Assembly (NCBI RefSeq): GCF_008831285.2
Contig: NC_045147.1
Coordinates: 18,330,854-18,394,853, forward strand
From: Nymphaea colorata
Lineage: Eukaryota > Streptophyta > Magnoliopsida > Nymphaeales > Nymphaeaceae
Reading direction: 5' to 3'
DNA length: 64,000 nt
A program made the translations under genes and the position numbers. The notes under the pieces are model-generated. The model was not told the origin of the DNA, searched no databases, and was given only the letters and a program-made list of their open reading frames with translations. Shown here piece after piece: positions 36,230 through 47,079 of the stretch (positions are counted from its first letter, which is position 1; each line of letters begins with the position of its first letter).

Positions 36230-38930
36230 AGGTTGTGGAGGAGATTGCAATTGGGTGCAGTGAGATCAGGAAGATCAAGAAGCAAGCTTTCAGGATAAGC
36301 TCAATACAAAAGTATATTGAAAAACGTATCTTTTTCATTTATGAATGTTATTGCCTTGAGAAATTTCGGGTGGCATGGATTAAAACCATTACACCTGGTC
36401 TCCATGGGTTGACTGGAGACGAGTTTCTCAAGCATATACAAGCATCAGCTGTCTCAATGTACTTGGAAAACTTGTCAAATGGAAATCTTCTTCTCAAGAT
36501 TTTTGAGATGTTTTCCTAGGTAATCGCAAATCCAGTCCTGACTCCTAGGTCTTCTATCCGTTGAGCAATTGTCATTAATTATTTTTGCTGGCAAAATATC
36601 CTTAATATAGGGAGGTCATAACTGCACATAATTGCATGCATTTTAAAATGGCCACATTTGTGATTGTCTCAAATATCGAACTTCGGAGATTGCCACACTC
36701 CTAAGAACACATGTCACACTTGTGAGCCACCTTAGGATGATGATAGTCGATTTTTCAAGAGAAATTTGGCACTTAGAAGAACCTTGCTAGATTATACTAT
36801 TAAAGATATTGCACCAGGGGTTTTGAAAATCTGAGCTTCATCAATTGAAGCGCCTCATATTAACCCCCTGGCCAGTCTTACAAAGTTTATGCAATCTTAG
36901 TAATGCTTGCTATATCTTAAATGGAGAGAAAAACTTGTAAAAAAAAAACACTTAACATTTGGGCAGATAACAAATCATTGGCCAACCTTCAAACGTTGAT
37001 ATATAAATCATTCCTCATGAGCAACGAAAGGTATCTTGCCCTTGGAAAGGATATTTTTGTTATTTTATATAAAAAAATTAATGCTCATGCCTGTAGGTGG
37101 CACTTTGAGAATTTGTCTCAACAGTTAATCGCCTACATGTAAATTTTTGAAAGTTAAAGAGTGATCTGTCATTTGTTCAAAAGTAAGATGCCATTTTGAA
37201 AAGTTTTCCAAATACAAAAAGTGGAAAGTGAGAGGGAGGAGATGTGAAAAAAATCTACGCCTGCTAATGACCCACCCTGATATGGTACGCATCCTAAATT
37301 TCTTACTTTGCCATTTCACTTAGTTGACCAAATATTTGGATTGTGAATATGGTTTCATTTTCCTAAAAAAGATTTACGGGACATGAATGAAAATGAATAA
37401 AGTTTTTTAGGAAGAAAAACTTTTACCATATTGTCAAGTACTTACAGACTTGAGAAAGCTCAAGGAAGAAAATTGCTGTTACATTAACATTAGTTAGTTG
37501 ACCTGTGTAGAGCTGACATTCAAGGGCAGGGCCAGAAATTTTTTCCTATTTCATGAGGCACATAAGTAAATAATTATAAGATATTTATATAAAAATAAAG
37601 AAAAATTTTGTCGCCAGCCTATATTTATCTCCACTACTGACTGAAAATATACTTCACTAATCTGACCCCACGATAGCTCCTTTAGTTAGCTCCTTTCAGA
37701 GATGAATGAAATTGCATCCTTGTAAGAGGTCATCGAATGTATATGCAGGTGACTGTAATTTATCCGCTGAAGGATCCCAAACAATGTCCTTAGAGTTTGT
37801 TTAATTTCTTTGCTGAAAAGAACTTTCGTTGTAAAAGGTGTTACGGTTGCAATTTATCCGATCAAACCATGGACGCCAAGAAAATAAAACGCGTTCATCT
37901 CTTTTAGATGTTCCAGGCATTACTTTTCTCTATGAATGTCTATAATAAAACCGAATGCTATCTTCCACACAGGGTAGCCAATAAGAAGAATATTGTGTTT
38001 CTAAACACAAGTTCCTATAAGACATGCCGTTCCCAAAGCACCATGGTTTTATGATGGGAAACAGGGCACAATCATACTTATCATTTTGAGATCCAACAAT
38101 CAAAAGCTGGACATAATTAGATGAACCAATGTTAGTAAGTGCGTTGATGTGAAGCAATGTGCTAAGCCTGTAAAGCGATGCACAAAGCAATGAAGAAGCG
38201 TAAGCATCAAAATAAAAAATATCAAGCATATAATATTCACAAAAAATAATGTCAGAAGTAAAAAACACTAAGAAAAACAAAAAATATGAATATATAGTAC
38301 AGTTGTAAGACTCACGTACTAATGCCGTGGAATCAATATATTAAGTGGCAAGTGTTGAGCATAGAAGGTCCTTCCCAAACAAAGGAGGAGAATGCTAGAG
38401 TGGTATATCCTTCCCAAAAAATATTTAATAGGTTTTTTCCTCGTGTGTATGGCTTTTCTAGATGTATAGTTGACATATAGCTTAGTTGTTGGATCCATTA
38501 TTATTTAAAATTTAACTTAAAAAAAGCTACATATTTGTTACTTAATGTTTCCATCACGAAACTTTTTCTTTTTTAAGCTAATGCATGTAGCGACTCAACT
38601 CAACCATGTTTATGTTGGGCCCACATTAACCTTATTTTTTAAAACTTTTTTATGTTTACTTAAGCCATTTTTTCCTTTTTTTTTTCGCTTTAACCTTTTT
38701 CATGTTTACTTAACATTTTGTTGGTCCTTTGTCAATACGATGCACTGGTGATCTGGGCTTATTACTTTTATTTTCAGAATTAATTTAAAAGATTTAAGTT
38801 ACTTTTGTAATTAAAAATTTTTAAAACTAAACAAATACAAACTTGAACGAGAGATCTGGCAAGATATTGCTACAAATGGATTTGGCAGCAATATCAGAAA
38901 GATAAACAATTAAAATGTTAAAAAAAAACG
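36230..38930. other. Intergenic, no supported gene
   Basis: AT-rich. The first part (to about 36290) still resembles the region upstream of the MADS gene at 48825, so the duplication reached beyond the promoter. At 37528-37560 there is one end of an hAT-like element (CAGGGCCAGAAATTTTTT). A 116-codon minus-strand frame at 37930-38280 has no recognised domain. Confidence 0.4.
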
Positions 38931-39143
38931 TCAAAGCATTAACTTACAAAACAAGCATCCGTGCCTGACGTGTGCTGATGCGCACGCAATGCATCCGGTG
39001 GACTGCGGATCCGCTCATGGCAATGATACTCCTGATGCGCACGTCTAATAATATTGACATCAACCTTCTTAAAGCATAAAATGGTACGTGTTAATGGAAT
39101 AAGCATTTTAGGAATATGTATTCTAACAAATATTGTTCCTATC

Positions 39144-39166
39144 AACCACCACAATCAGTGGTGGTT
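39144..39166. repeat. Perfect 9-bp inverted repeat (hairpin)
   Basis: AACCACCAC, a 5-base loop AATCA, then GTGGTGGTT. It lies in a region with three copies of the 9-bp word ATGCGCACG (near 38977, 39034 and 39188), possibly part of an undefined transposon. Confidence 0.7.
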
Positions 39167-39260
39167 CAACCAGTGGTGTGGTACTAGATGCGCACGCATC
39201 ACTTGGACCCACCACCAGCTGACTCGACCCACCACCAGCTGAATGTACCAATGTTCATGG

Positions 39261-39835
39261 TAGGGGCGAAGTCAGGATTTTTTCTATAGTCAGGCCAAGA
39301 TGATTCACGGGCCAGGTCAGGGTTGGGCCAAGAGGAGCAACGAGGAGCGATCGGTAGGGCTGCACACGAGCCGAGTCGAGCTCGAGCTTGCCCAGCTCGA
39401 GCTCGACTCGACTCAACGAGCTCGAGCTGGAACTCGACTCGAACTCGAGTCGAGCTACCTAACACAAGCTCGAGCTCGACTCGATTAAATAAAGTCGAGC
39501 TCGAGCTCGACTCGATTAACTCGATTAGCTCGTCTAAATAAAATATGATCCTTCTTTTTAAAATATCTAGTAAAATACAAAATGGAAATAGGACATAATA
39601 TATATAAACGAGTCGAGTCGAGTTCAGAACTCGACTCGACTCGTTTACTCATTCGAGTTTCATTATAAGCTCGAACTCGACTCGTTTATAAACGAGTCGA
39701 GCTCGAGCCGAGTTTAACCGGGCGAGTTCGAGTCGAGCCCGAGCTGGCTCGACTTGTTGTGCAGCCCTAGCGATCGGTCGGGCCAAACTAAAAAAATTCG
39801 TTGGCCCGGGCGGGCCCCCCTTCCCTCCGCCCCTG
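39261..39835. mobile_element. hAT-type non-autonomous element (outer), 8-bp TSD GTTCATGG
   Basis: The element begins TAGGGGCGAAGTCAGG and ends CCCTCCGCCCCTG, so the ends are imperfect inverted repeats (the right end read backwards is CAGGGGCGGAGGG). It is flanked by exact 8-bp direct repeats GTTCATGG at 39253-39260 and 39836-39843. An 8-bp duplication is the hallmark of hAT transposases. It has no coding capacity and is interrupted by a second element at 39355-39769; without that insert and its extra 8 bp it would be about 150 bp, the same size as the related elements at 58227 and 45448. Confidence 0.9.
39355..39769. mobile_element. Nested hAT-type element, 415 bp, 8-bp TSD GCGATCGG
   Basis: The ends are TAGGGCTGCACACGAG and its inverted partner GTTGTGCAGCCCTA, flanked by exact 8-bp repeats GCGATCGG at 39347-39354 and 39770-39777. 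The inside is dominated by repeats of CTCGAG/GAGTCGAG-like words on both sides of an AT-rich core, giving extended self-complementarity. No transposase is encoded. It inserted into the outer element at 39261-39835, and its different ends indicate a different hAT family. Confidence 0.92.
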
Positions 39836-39849
39836 GTTCATGGGGGGTG

Positions 39850-41572
39850 CGTTTTTTTCCAAGATTTGTGGGCATATGGCCTGATATGCATGCATAGCTG
39901 GCACGCGGTGTGTGCATCAGACAGTCAGTATTTTCAGTTTTCACTTGCTGTCTCTCTACTCACCATTTGTCTTTTTGTCCTCCGCCGTTGACTCCCTCTC
40001 CATTATCCGCTGCCACCACTAGTTTCCCCTCCATTGCGGGGCATTAGAGAGCCACATGATGTAGTCTGGTGTGAGCAATTTTCACACTAACCTCTTAAAT
40101 TTTCTTGATTTTATAAGGCATCTCTAAATATTTACTTTAATATACACATAGGTGCCTTTGCAGATATGAATACTTTTAAATGAGTATCCATTCAGTCAAT
40201 TTTTCTACCTCCACCACTACCGAACACACATCACCAAAAGCCCACCACATCGCTAGCCTCTTTACCGCCATTCATCTCCGGCACACAATGCCTCTCTCTC
40301 TTTGTGTTTCCACTTGGTCGCGCAGTACCGAAACAATGGCGACTGGCGGTGAGTCGCCCCCTTTCTCTCTCTAACTCCCCACATTCTTTTTTTGCCTACT
40401 TATCATTTTGATTGTTGTTTTTCAGTTTTAACATTGTTTTGTGGATATTATGTATTTAGTACTTGACCTCTTTTTTGTCCTAAGTGCACTTACTCACCAT
40501 TATGCATCGTAGCGCTAGGCACCGCCTTAATTCAAGGGACTTAACAACATTGGGTTCAACAACCAAATGGCCTTTTAATTGTACTAGCAGAACGTCAGCA
40601 CAAGTCACGAATTCACGTACCCATTTGCTTGCCTCTTCACAATCCAAGCTCCAAGAAATGGGAGCCCATGTCTAAACAAGCCAACACATTCTAGTGCTAC
40701 ATGGGCATGCCAATGCAATGCAGCCTAAACGACAGGTCTATGATGTTTGTTTATGATGTTAAATGTGTGCTCATTGTGACATAAGTGGGAAGGTTTCTCT
40801 TGGACTTGTGGGGAGTTAATACAGGCGCTTGAAGGAGAATGTGTGAAAGATTATAAGCTGTTACTACAAGAAAGGAGTGTTATGCTATACGCACATAAGT
40901 GGGTCATGCAACGTATGGACTGGTGCAATCTTGACCAAAAAAGGAAGGAAACATATAGGTAGTTGAGGAGTACTTCTGTCCATAAATATGTTACCTATTG
41001 ATAAGTCATGGAGAAAATGAAATGGTTTAATGTTCGTGATTAAGATACCTCAAAACCAAGTGCTTGAATATTTTTCCTTTACATAAGTCAGGGTGGTATC
41101 AATGCTAGAGAATGCATGGAGTTCGACTAGCCATCCCAGGGCACGGGTACCCCGTCTTGTACTTGGTACTCAGCCCTAGTCAGGCTCGACCAGAAATTGA
41201 GTGCAAGGCCGGCCTAATAAGTTGTTAGGCTGGCCCAACAGGTGGGATCGACTCAGCCCGATAATTTATATTTAATATTTATTATTATTTATATATATAT
41301 AATTATATATACTTTATTATGATTAAATTATATTATATTCATAAAAATATATCATTTCCCTGATCTACCCATCTGAATATGAGTCACGAGTTTACCAACT
41401 ATGTACCACAATACTTATTGGACTGCCAAAAGGAGCTCTGCTGCCCAACGGTATGGACCCACTTTCCATTGCATTAACCGACGTCCCTTCAATGAAACTA
41501 GTAGTAGTTTGCCAGTTTGACATTAAACCAAAAAAGAAAAGTTAACAACGGCTAGACAAAGTGCCACCTAAG

Positions 41573-41610
<38 letters not shown>

Positions 41611-42420
41611 ATGAAATCAGTCAGCCAATGTTCATAGCTAGATGTTTTTTTTTAAACTATGTAACACTAAAAACCGTCCAAAATGGTGCATTTCAAAGTA
41701 AAAAAGTTTGGTCAATCAACCGCACATTATTTACAATAGTTTTTAGCGTCACAAAATATAAAAAAGCCATCTGCCCAATATATATATATATATATATACA
41801 AAATTCTTGAATCCTTCTACAATTGTCCATCCAGCCTCTCACAATGCATTGGGTTGCATGTTTGAGGCATCAGATGGCTGGATGGTTAGTGGAGTTTGTC
41901 AAATAAATAAATAAAAACACACACAAAATGTGAATTTCTTCGACCATATGGATGCGTCCTGCCTCACACACGCAACCCGATGCATTGCAGATGGACCGAA
42001 GATTTGAATCCTCTATATATATAAATGATTCATGAATTATGGAAGTTGAGTAAATACAAGCTCATTTTCAAAAAGGAAAATGAGGATTAACACATAAGAC
42101 TTTGCAAAAGTATTCTTATCCTCTATTATATAGTCCATATATATCTGTGTCTATATATATAAATATACATATACGAATACTAATTTATTTATTTTCTTAT
42201 CGTACGAGACAAAAATGTATAAAACTGCAGTACTAGGTGAGCATGGGGTGAGAATCTTTTCCAGTAAATCCTAGTAGGCCAGGTGGAGTGCTGTCAATCG
42301 TGCGCCACCTAAAATTGCTCAAGGCAATAACCTTTATCAATGAAAAATATATTTTTTTTCTTGAATTTATCCTCAAATTTTGCTTTTTGATTCTCCTGAC
42401 TTATTGCAATCTGGTCCAGA
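39850..42420. other. Intergenic, no supported gene
   Basis: Contains short open frames near 40180-40680 with no recognised domain, and at about 41130-41360 another GGCCC-rich/AT-rich patch that may be an old hAT-type element. An (AT)n tract lies at 41574-41608. Confidence 0.35.
41574..41608. repeat. (TA)n microsatellite
   Basis: About 17 TA dinucleotides; a second, shorter tract lies near 41780-41798. Confidence 0.9.
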
Positions 42421-42430
42421 GCGTAGCAGC

Positions 42431-42460
42431 GGTGGCACATTTACTATTTTAAGTGAAAAT
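42431..42460 (+). promoter_or_regulatory. Conserved dyad element upstream of MADS gene 2
   Basis: GGTGGCACATTTACTATTTT continuing AAGTGAAAAT: the same CATTTA-N6-TAA(A/G)TG dyad as in front of the MADS genes at 36105 and 48825, 85 bp from the ATG. Confidence 0.6.
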
Positions 42461-42495
42461 GAATCAGCACTGAGACCACTTGCACCTTCTTCATA

Positions 42496-42509
42496 CCATT
42501 ATATAAACA
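42496..42509 (+). promoter_or_regulatory. TATA box of MADS gene 2
   Basis: ACCATTATATAAAC, identical to the core promoter of the MADS gene at 36105, about 38 bp from the ATG. The implied leader is very short. Confidence 0.75.
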
Positions 42510-42544
42510 CAGTCACACCTGCCTCATCCTGAAGTCGATCAAGA

Positions 42545-43240
42545 ATGGCGAGGAAGAAGTTGAACTTGAACTATATCGCCAAGGACTCCATTAGGCGAAT
42601 GACATTCAAGAAAAGAAAGAGGGGATTGCTGAAGAATGCTTATGAGCTCAGCACCCTCTGCGATGTAACCATGTGTGTCATTGTCTATGGACAGAATAAG
42701 AACAAACCGAAGATATGGCCACAGAAGCGCTCGCAAGTCTTACAAATCATTGACAAGTTCAAGGAGTTGCCTGAGACTGAGAAAATCAAAAACATGTTGA
42801 ATCAAGAGAGCTTTCTCAGGCAAAGAGTATCCAAGTCCGCCAAGGAGCTCGCTGAGCTATCCAAGGAGAACAAGGAGGTGGACTTGAGACATACATTATT
42901 GGATGGCATGGCCAAGAGGAGCATTCTGATTGGTGCCGGCATCGAGGAGGTTCGCGCCTTAGCAAGCATGGTGGAGGCCAAGTACTCCATGGTGAAAGCA
43001 AGGTATGAGCTATTGAAGCCTCAGCCTTTGGAAAGACCACCACCATCTACAGTGTTGGCTCCGTTGTCAATGCCGACGAATGCGATGGCAGAATGGGATC
43101 AGTCGAGACTGACATTTACGATTCCAATGCAAGGAGAGCAGTCCGTTGAAGATCTCCTAAACTCTATCGACTGCTATCCTATGGAGTGGCTATATGCTGA
43201 TCCCAACCAATTGAACAACCCTCATGACTCTCTGGGATGA
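42545..43240 (+). CDS. AGL80-like type I (M-gamma) MADS-box protein 2, 231 residues
   Basis: This intronless MADS gene is closely related to the one at 35413-36105. The MADS domain (1-60) reads MARKKLNLNYIAKDSIRR, then FKKRKRGLLKN at 21-31, ELSTLCDVTMCVIVYG, and the box ends PKIWP. One oddity is Asn in place of the second Lys of the usual GLLKK. A coiled-coil region (about 78-120, ETEKIKNMLNQESFLRQ onward) and a Pro-rich linker follow. The C-terminus keeps EDLLNSIDCYPMEWLYADP, matching the sister gene. The core promoter and dyad element are shared with the sister gene. It is the only MADS copy here on the plus strand. Role inferred as an M-gamma dimer partner in female gametophyte or endosperm. 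It is intact. Confidence 0.92.
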   Translation: MARKKLNLNYIAKDSIRRMTFKKRKRGLLKNAYELSTLCDVTMCVIVYGQNKNKPKIWPQKRSQVLQIIDKFKELPETEKIKNMLNQESFLRQRVSKSAKELAELSKENKEVDLRHTLLDGMAKRSILIGAGIEEVRALASMVEAKYSMVKARYELLKPQPLERPPPSTVLAPLSMPTNAMAEWDQSRLTFTIPMQGEQSVEDLLNSIDCYPMEWLYADPNQLNNPHDSLG

Positions 43241-43581
43241 AGTCTCTTTGCTGTTAACTTGTCTCCCTCTCCATGGCCATATTCCATTTAAGTCTTTAAA
43301 AAATAGATACTTTGTTGATGGAATTGGCAATGGAGATAGTCAGTTGTGTCGAGACATGAGGTTGCTTTTGTTATTTTTTCGTTTTGGTCCAGTCTTGGAC
43401 TCCTGGGAACTCCAATCCCATTTAAGGGTGCTTTTATGGTAATCTTTTCTCTTTTGTCATTGTTCAAGACTGTTAATATTTTTTCTTTCTTAATTTTGAC
43501 TTCCATATAACTGTTGTACTTTTTGTCATTTTTAGTCATCCAATTTTATTTTTATCCCAAGGGGGATGGGTTCAGTATACC

Positions 43582-44000
43582 AGTGACTAAAAGGGAGAAA
43601 GGTCCAACACCATCATGAACCCCAATAGCTAGGGCCATACCTCGTGTTATGATCGTTGTATGGGCACTGGGGAGGGAATTTGTCAAAAAAAAAAAAAAAT
43701 TAGAAAATTGTTGAAAAACTGCTTATAATTTTGCAAGGGAATTTATGTAATTTTTTGTTTTACAGGTTTTGCCTTAATCCCCATGTATTATAAGGAGGCA
43801 ATTTCTCTTGTATTGAAAAACTGTTTTGTGTGACGACCATGGATGTAAGAGAACTTTGTCTCCAAACCATGTAGAATCTTTGTGTCCTTCTTGTTTATCC
43901 TCTTTTTCAATTTCTTCTCTTTGGTGTTGCGAGAGATAGAAAGAGGGCCTCATTCTAACAATAAACCCTCCTCATTAGTTGTCCTTTTGGCTTTTTCCCG
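43582..44000 (-). pseudogene. Relic of a MADS-box gene (C-terminal half)
   Basis: Two stretches match the MADS gene at 48172-48825. The stretch 43582-43670 matches its C-terminal end and 3' flank (shared words AGTGACTAA, GGTCCA(A/G)CACC, GGGCACTGGG/GGACACTCAGG). The stretch 43963-43999 matches the part encoding RAKRTTDEEG (CCCTCCTCAT, then GTCCTTTTGGCT). The spacing between the two (about 370 bp) is the same as in the intact gene, but the sequence between has decayed or been replaced. It lies directly after the 3' end of the plus-strand MADS gene, in the opposite direction. Confidence 0.6.
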
Positions 44001-45447
44001 AAAACAATAAAAACAATCTTACCCAAGCATATAGATACCCAGATACAGCAACATTTACAAAACCTACATCTTCACTTCTATTGATCTTGTGATTTCGATA
44101 CTTGTCTCGGTACCCTTCCTTTTCCCCCAAATAAATATTCAATCCCTAAAAACAACCCCTCTATAAGGACAAAATGGGAAAACAAAAAAAATTGCTGGTT
44201 TTTGTGAAAAACAAAATTACACTTGACAAAAGAAAAAATGGAAAACTGATTTTTTTATTTTATTTTTTTTATACCGTTCCTAGCTATTAACAAGGGTAGC
44301 ATGTTTTCCATCCTATTTTCTTGACATATACCACAATGTAATTTTGACAGGAGCAATGGCTCCTTTCTAAAAGTATTTTATTTATCCTATACAAAAAAGA
44401 CTTTCAAAAATTTATATTTTGTCTTCTGTTAAAATTTGAAACCATGGTTCGGCCCTCTTAATAAAAATTTCGACCTTCGCTTCGCCCCGTATGTAAAGGG
44501 AAGACCATAGATCCAACATGCATATGGTATCAATCAGATATTAGGTCTTGCCTTCAATGCTTGCACGACTTATTTTGGCTTAATTTGCTAAAAGATCAAC
44601 GATGCAAATACGAATTGACCTATGAGTTACCTTTCTTAATCAGTTCACATTTTCGTAAGGCTCATAATAGTTAAGAAAGCAAGAAGCTGCAGTTTTGCAG
44701 AGTAAGACCCAATATTGGTGGCATGAAACTATAATTAAAGAGCTTTGGGGCCAATATTCAACAGTTCTTAGCTAGACTACCAAAGCACGTCGACATTAAA
44801 AAAAAAAAAAAAACAAATTTTCATATTAATATTTCAAGTTAATTTTTTCATTTAGAAATTGATGCCCCTTAAAAATTTAATTAATGTCCCTTAACTGAAA
44901 TTTTCTGGCTCCATCTGGCCTCTGTCTGTTAGTAAAAATGAGGAACATCTATACATACCAAAATAATACATAAAGCAGAGCATCCATGCATACCAAAACA
45001 TGGAGCTCCCACAACACCAAAACAGGGCATCTAAACATACCAAAATCATGCAACATTCAACATTCAAGGCAGTAGCAGTAAGTTTCCCAACTTGACCTGT
45101 GACAATATAAGGCCAGCTGCAACACTCTAAGAGAGAGAGAGATGTTGCATCCATGTAAAACTTTATAACTAAGAGAAGGTTAATGAATATGTTTCGGTTA
45201 AAAGGATGACCTGTAGGATTCTACTGCAGCTGTCAGCAATCCCATGGTTTTCTCTTCCATGCGTATTGATAAAGAGGGAAAAGCAAGCTATTGACAATCT
45301 CTCTGCACAACTAGGCTGTAGATGGATCCCATACATTAAACCACAGACCCGATTTTTAATATGTTTAGTGAGATTTGGTGAAGAAATTGAAGTATTTTTA
45401 CGACCGTCAATTCCCACATCATTTGGTGTTACGACACTACTTAGGAA

Positions 45448-45595
45448 CAAGGGAGGAGGGAGATGTGGGCAATTGCCCACACAGGAACACAAAAAAATGG
45501 TTATTTTTATATTGAAATTTCATAGTTGTTTTTAAATTTACGTACTTACAAATAAAAAATTATATAACTAGTGCCCCTTTGTTGAAGTTTTCTGG
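45448..45595. mobile_element. hAT-like miniature element inside arm A, TSD CTTAGGAA
   Basis: It starts CAAGGGAGGAGGGAGATGTG, followed by GGGCAATTGCCC, resembling the CAGGGGCGGAGGGAGGG end of the elements at 58227 and 39261. It ends TTGAAGTTTTCTGG, like the inner part of their other end. The flanks CTTAGGAA repeat at 45440-45447 and 45596-45603. The other duplication arm has a single TTTAGGAA at 52818-52825 and no insert, a preserved empty site. The right terminal repeat seems shortened. Confidence 0.7.
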
Positions 45596-45700
45596 CTTAG
45601 GAATGAAGGGCACCTGCAGCCTCTTGGGAGCAGTTAAATCCATGGAGAAACAAACTCAACATGAGCCGGTAACTAGATAACTTACAAAATTGATCAGAAT

Positions 45701-45812
45701 TATTTTTGGAACCTAAGGATCATTTGGCAATAGAAACATTATTTTTGGGACCTAAGGATCATTTGGCAATAGAAACATTATTTTTGGGACCTAAGGACCG
45801 TTTGGTAAAAGT
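45701..45812. repeat. Three tandem copies of a 39-bp unit
   Basis: TATTTTTGG recurs at 45701, 45740 and 45779 with near-identical sequence between (CTAAGGATCATTTGGCAATA). It is present in arm A of the segmental duplication and absent from arm B. Confidence 0.9.
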
Positions 45813-46737
45813 AATAATTTGTTATAATAAATAGTATTTTATGAATCTATATTAATTTTTGAGGTAAATTAATTGGTTTGCTCATGATTTAGTAGCCGAT
45901 TACACACCGTTACTTATCAGTCTAGATCAGTGTGTTTTTTATTGTAAAATTTCAGAAACAATTTAAAGCATATAAATTGAATTTAAAGTGAAATAATATA
46001 AATATTTACCTTGTATCATATCGGCAATAAAACAACACAATGTCGACAAGTGGGTACAAGCACCACCTCTTTGAACGTTTTTTTTTTCATTGGGTGCGTG
46101 GGAGTAAAAAATTACTAGGATGCCCCTGGTGTGCCGAAAGTAAATCAGCCACCTTAGGCGAGAATGAACCTGCGAGGCCTTTTCAAAATGCTGGCCGCGT
46201 ATATGTGGATGCGATCTACATTATTCAAAATCTAAAAGTACTGAAATTCGTTAAGCAGTAACATCAAAGCAAGCTGATCCTTACTTAAACTATGGTCATT
46301 TAAGTTTATAGACTACATCATGCTAGTTAAGATTTTGAAGAAAAAAACTTAACAGTAGATGGTTTCAGAAACATGGAATCGTGGAAAGGTTCTGCGATCA
46401 CATCGCACTTGAATGTTAAAAGAGAACACACGCACAGGAGCATAAAAAGCCACTGTTCTTAAGATACGTAAATCGAAAACATTTTTTAAACACCGGAAAC
46501 GGTGATAGAAGATCGCCCGAAAAAATACACAAAACATTATGCTGATTCAGTACTTGGTGAAGGAATTTCCAAATTCAATTACCGGCGAGGAATTATGTAT
46601 CTGAAGCCCACAAACCTAAATTTCCTCTCCTTCGAAAAAAATATAGCTCTAGTCGCGTTGTTGGAAAAATCTAATACGGTCGGAGTGTTTGGCAGCACCA
46701 GCCTGCCATCAGTAGAATGGGAATTTGCATTCCCATT

Positions 46738-47070
46738 CTAAAATGTGGGCGTGTTTGTTGAACTTAGACTATGTGTCTGTCTGCAGCATGCAAAAGAATT
46801 TCGAATGTTGGTCTTCGAAGAGATGATATCTCTTTGAGGCATTCTTTCGAACACCTGGTGTGCGTCGCCCAGATCTCCATTTCTTACACTCATGTTCAAC
46901 AGGGTATTGCTCGTGTACAAATCCGGAGGCGGCCCTGTCTCGATCAAGTGACGATGGACTCTCCTGTCCAGAAGGAGAGATTGGGTTTTGCTGCATCTTC
47001 GAAAGAGGAAGCGATAAGCGATCTGTTTCAAGGCAAATCTGAAACTCTCAGTCTGGCAAAGGAACTCCAA
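46738..47070 (-). pseudogene. Truncated PPR protein gene
   Basis: The minus-strand frame (110 codons) carries a recognisable pentatricopeptide repeat stretch: RRVHRHLIETGPPPDLYTSN, then TLLNMSVRNGDLGDAHQVFE, then RMPQRDIIS, the style of PLS-class PPR proteins. It normally continues with a Trp-Asn motif and ten or more further repeats, but here it diverges right after RDIIS and stops 26 residues later. The N-terminus (MEFLCQTESFRFALKQ...) could be the original start. This is a 5' gene fragment, placed at the edge of segmental duplication arm A. Intact relatives edit or process organellar RNA; this copy is almost certainly inactive. Confidence 0.75.
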
Positions 47071-47079
47071 CAGAAACAG

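Larger units (their letters stand above)
44600..46660. repeat. Segmental duplication, arm A
   Basis: About 2 kb here is collinear with 51300-53390. Shared landmarks in order: TTTCGTAAGGCT (44653/51362); ATGAAACTATA (44725/51445); ACACCAAAACAGGGCATCTA (45015/52182); TTGACCTGTGACAATAT (45092/52313); GTAGGATTCTACTGCAGCTG (45211/52377); GGAGCAGTTAAAT (45628/52849); GGCGAGGAATTATGT (46584/53305). The arms are in the same orientation and about 6.7-7.2 kb apart, and differ by many substitutions and several insertions. No gene is recognised inside. Confidence 0.85.

Noticed and set aside
37930-38280. 116-codon minus-strand frame
   Set aside because: No domain recognised; AT-rich and without promoter or splice context.
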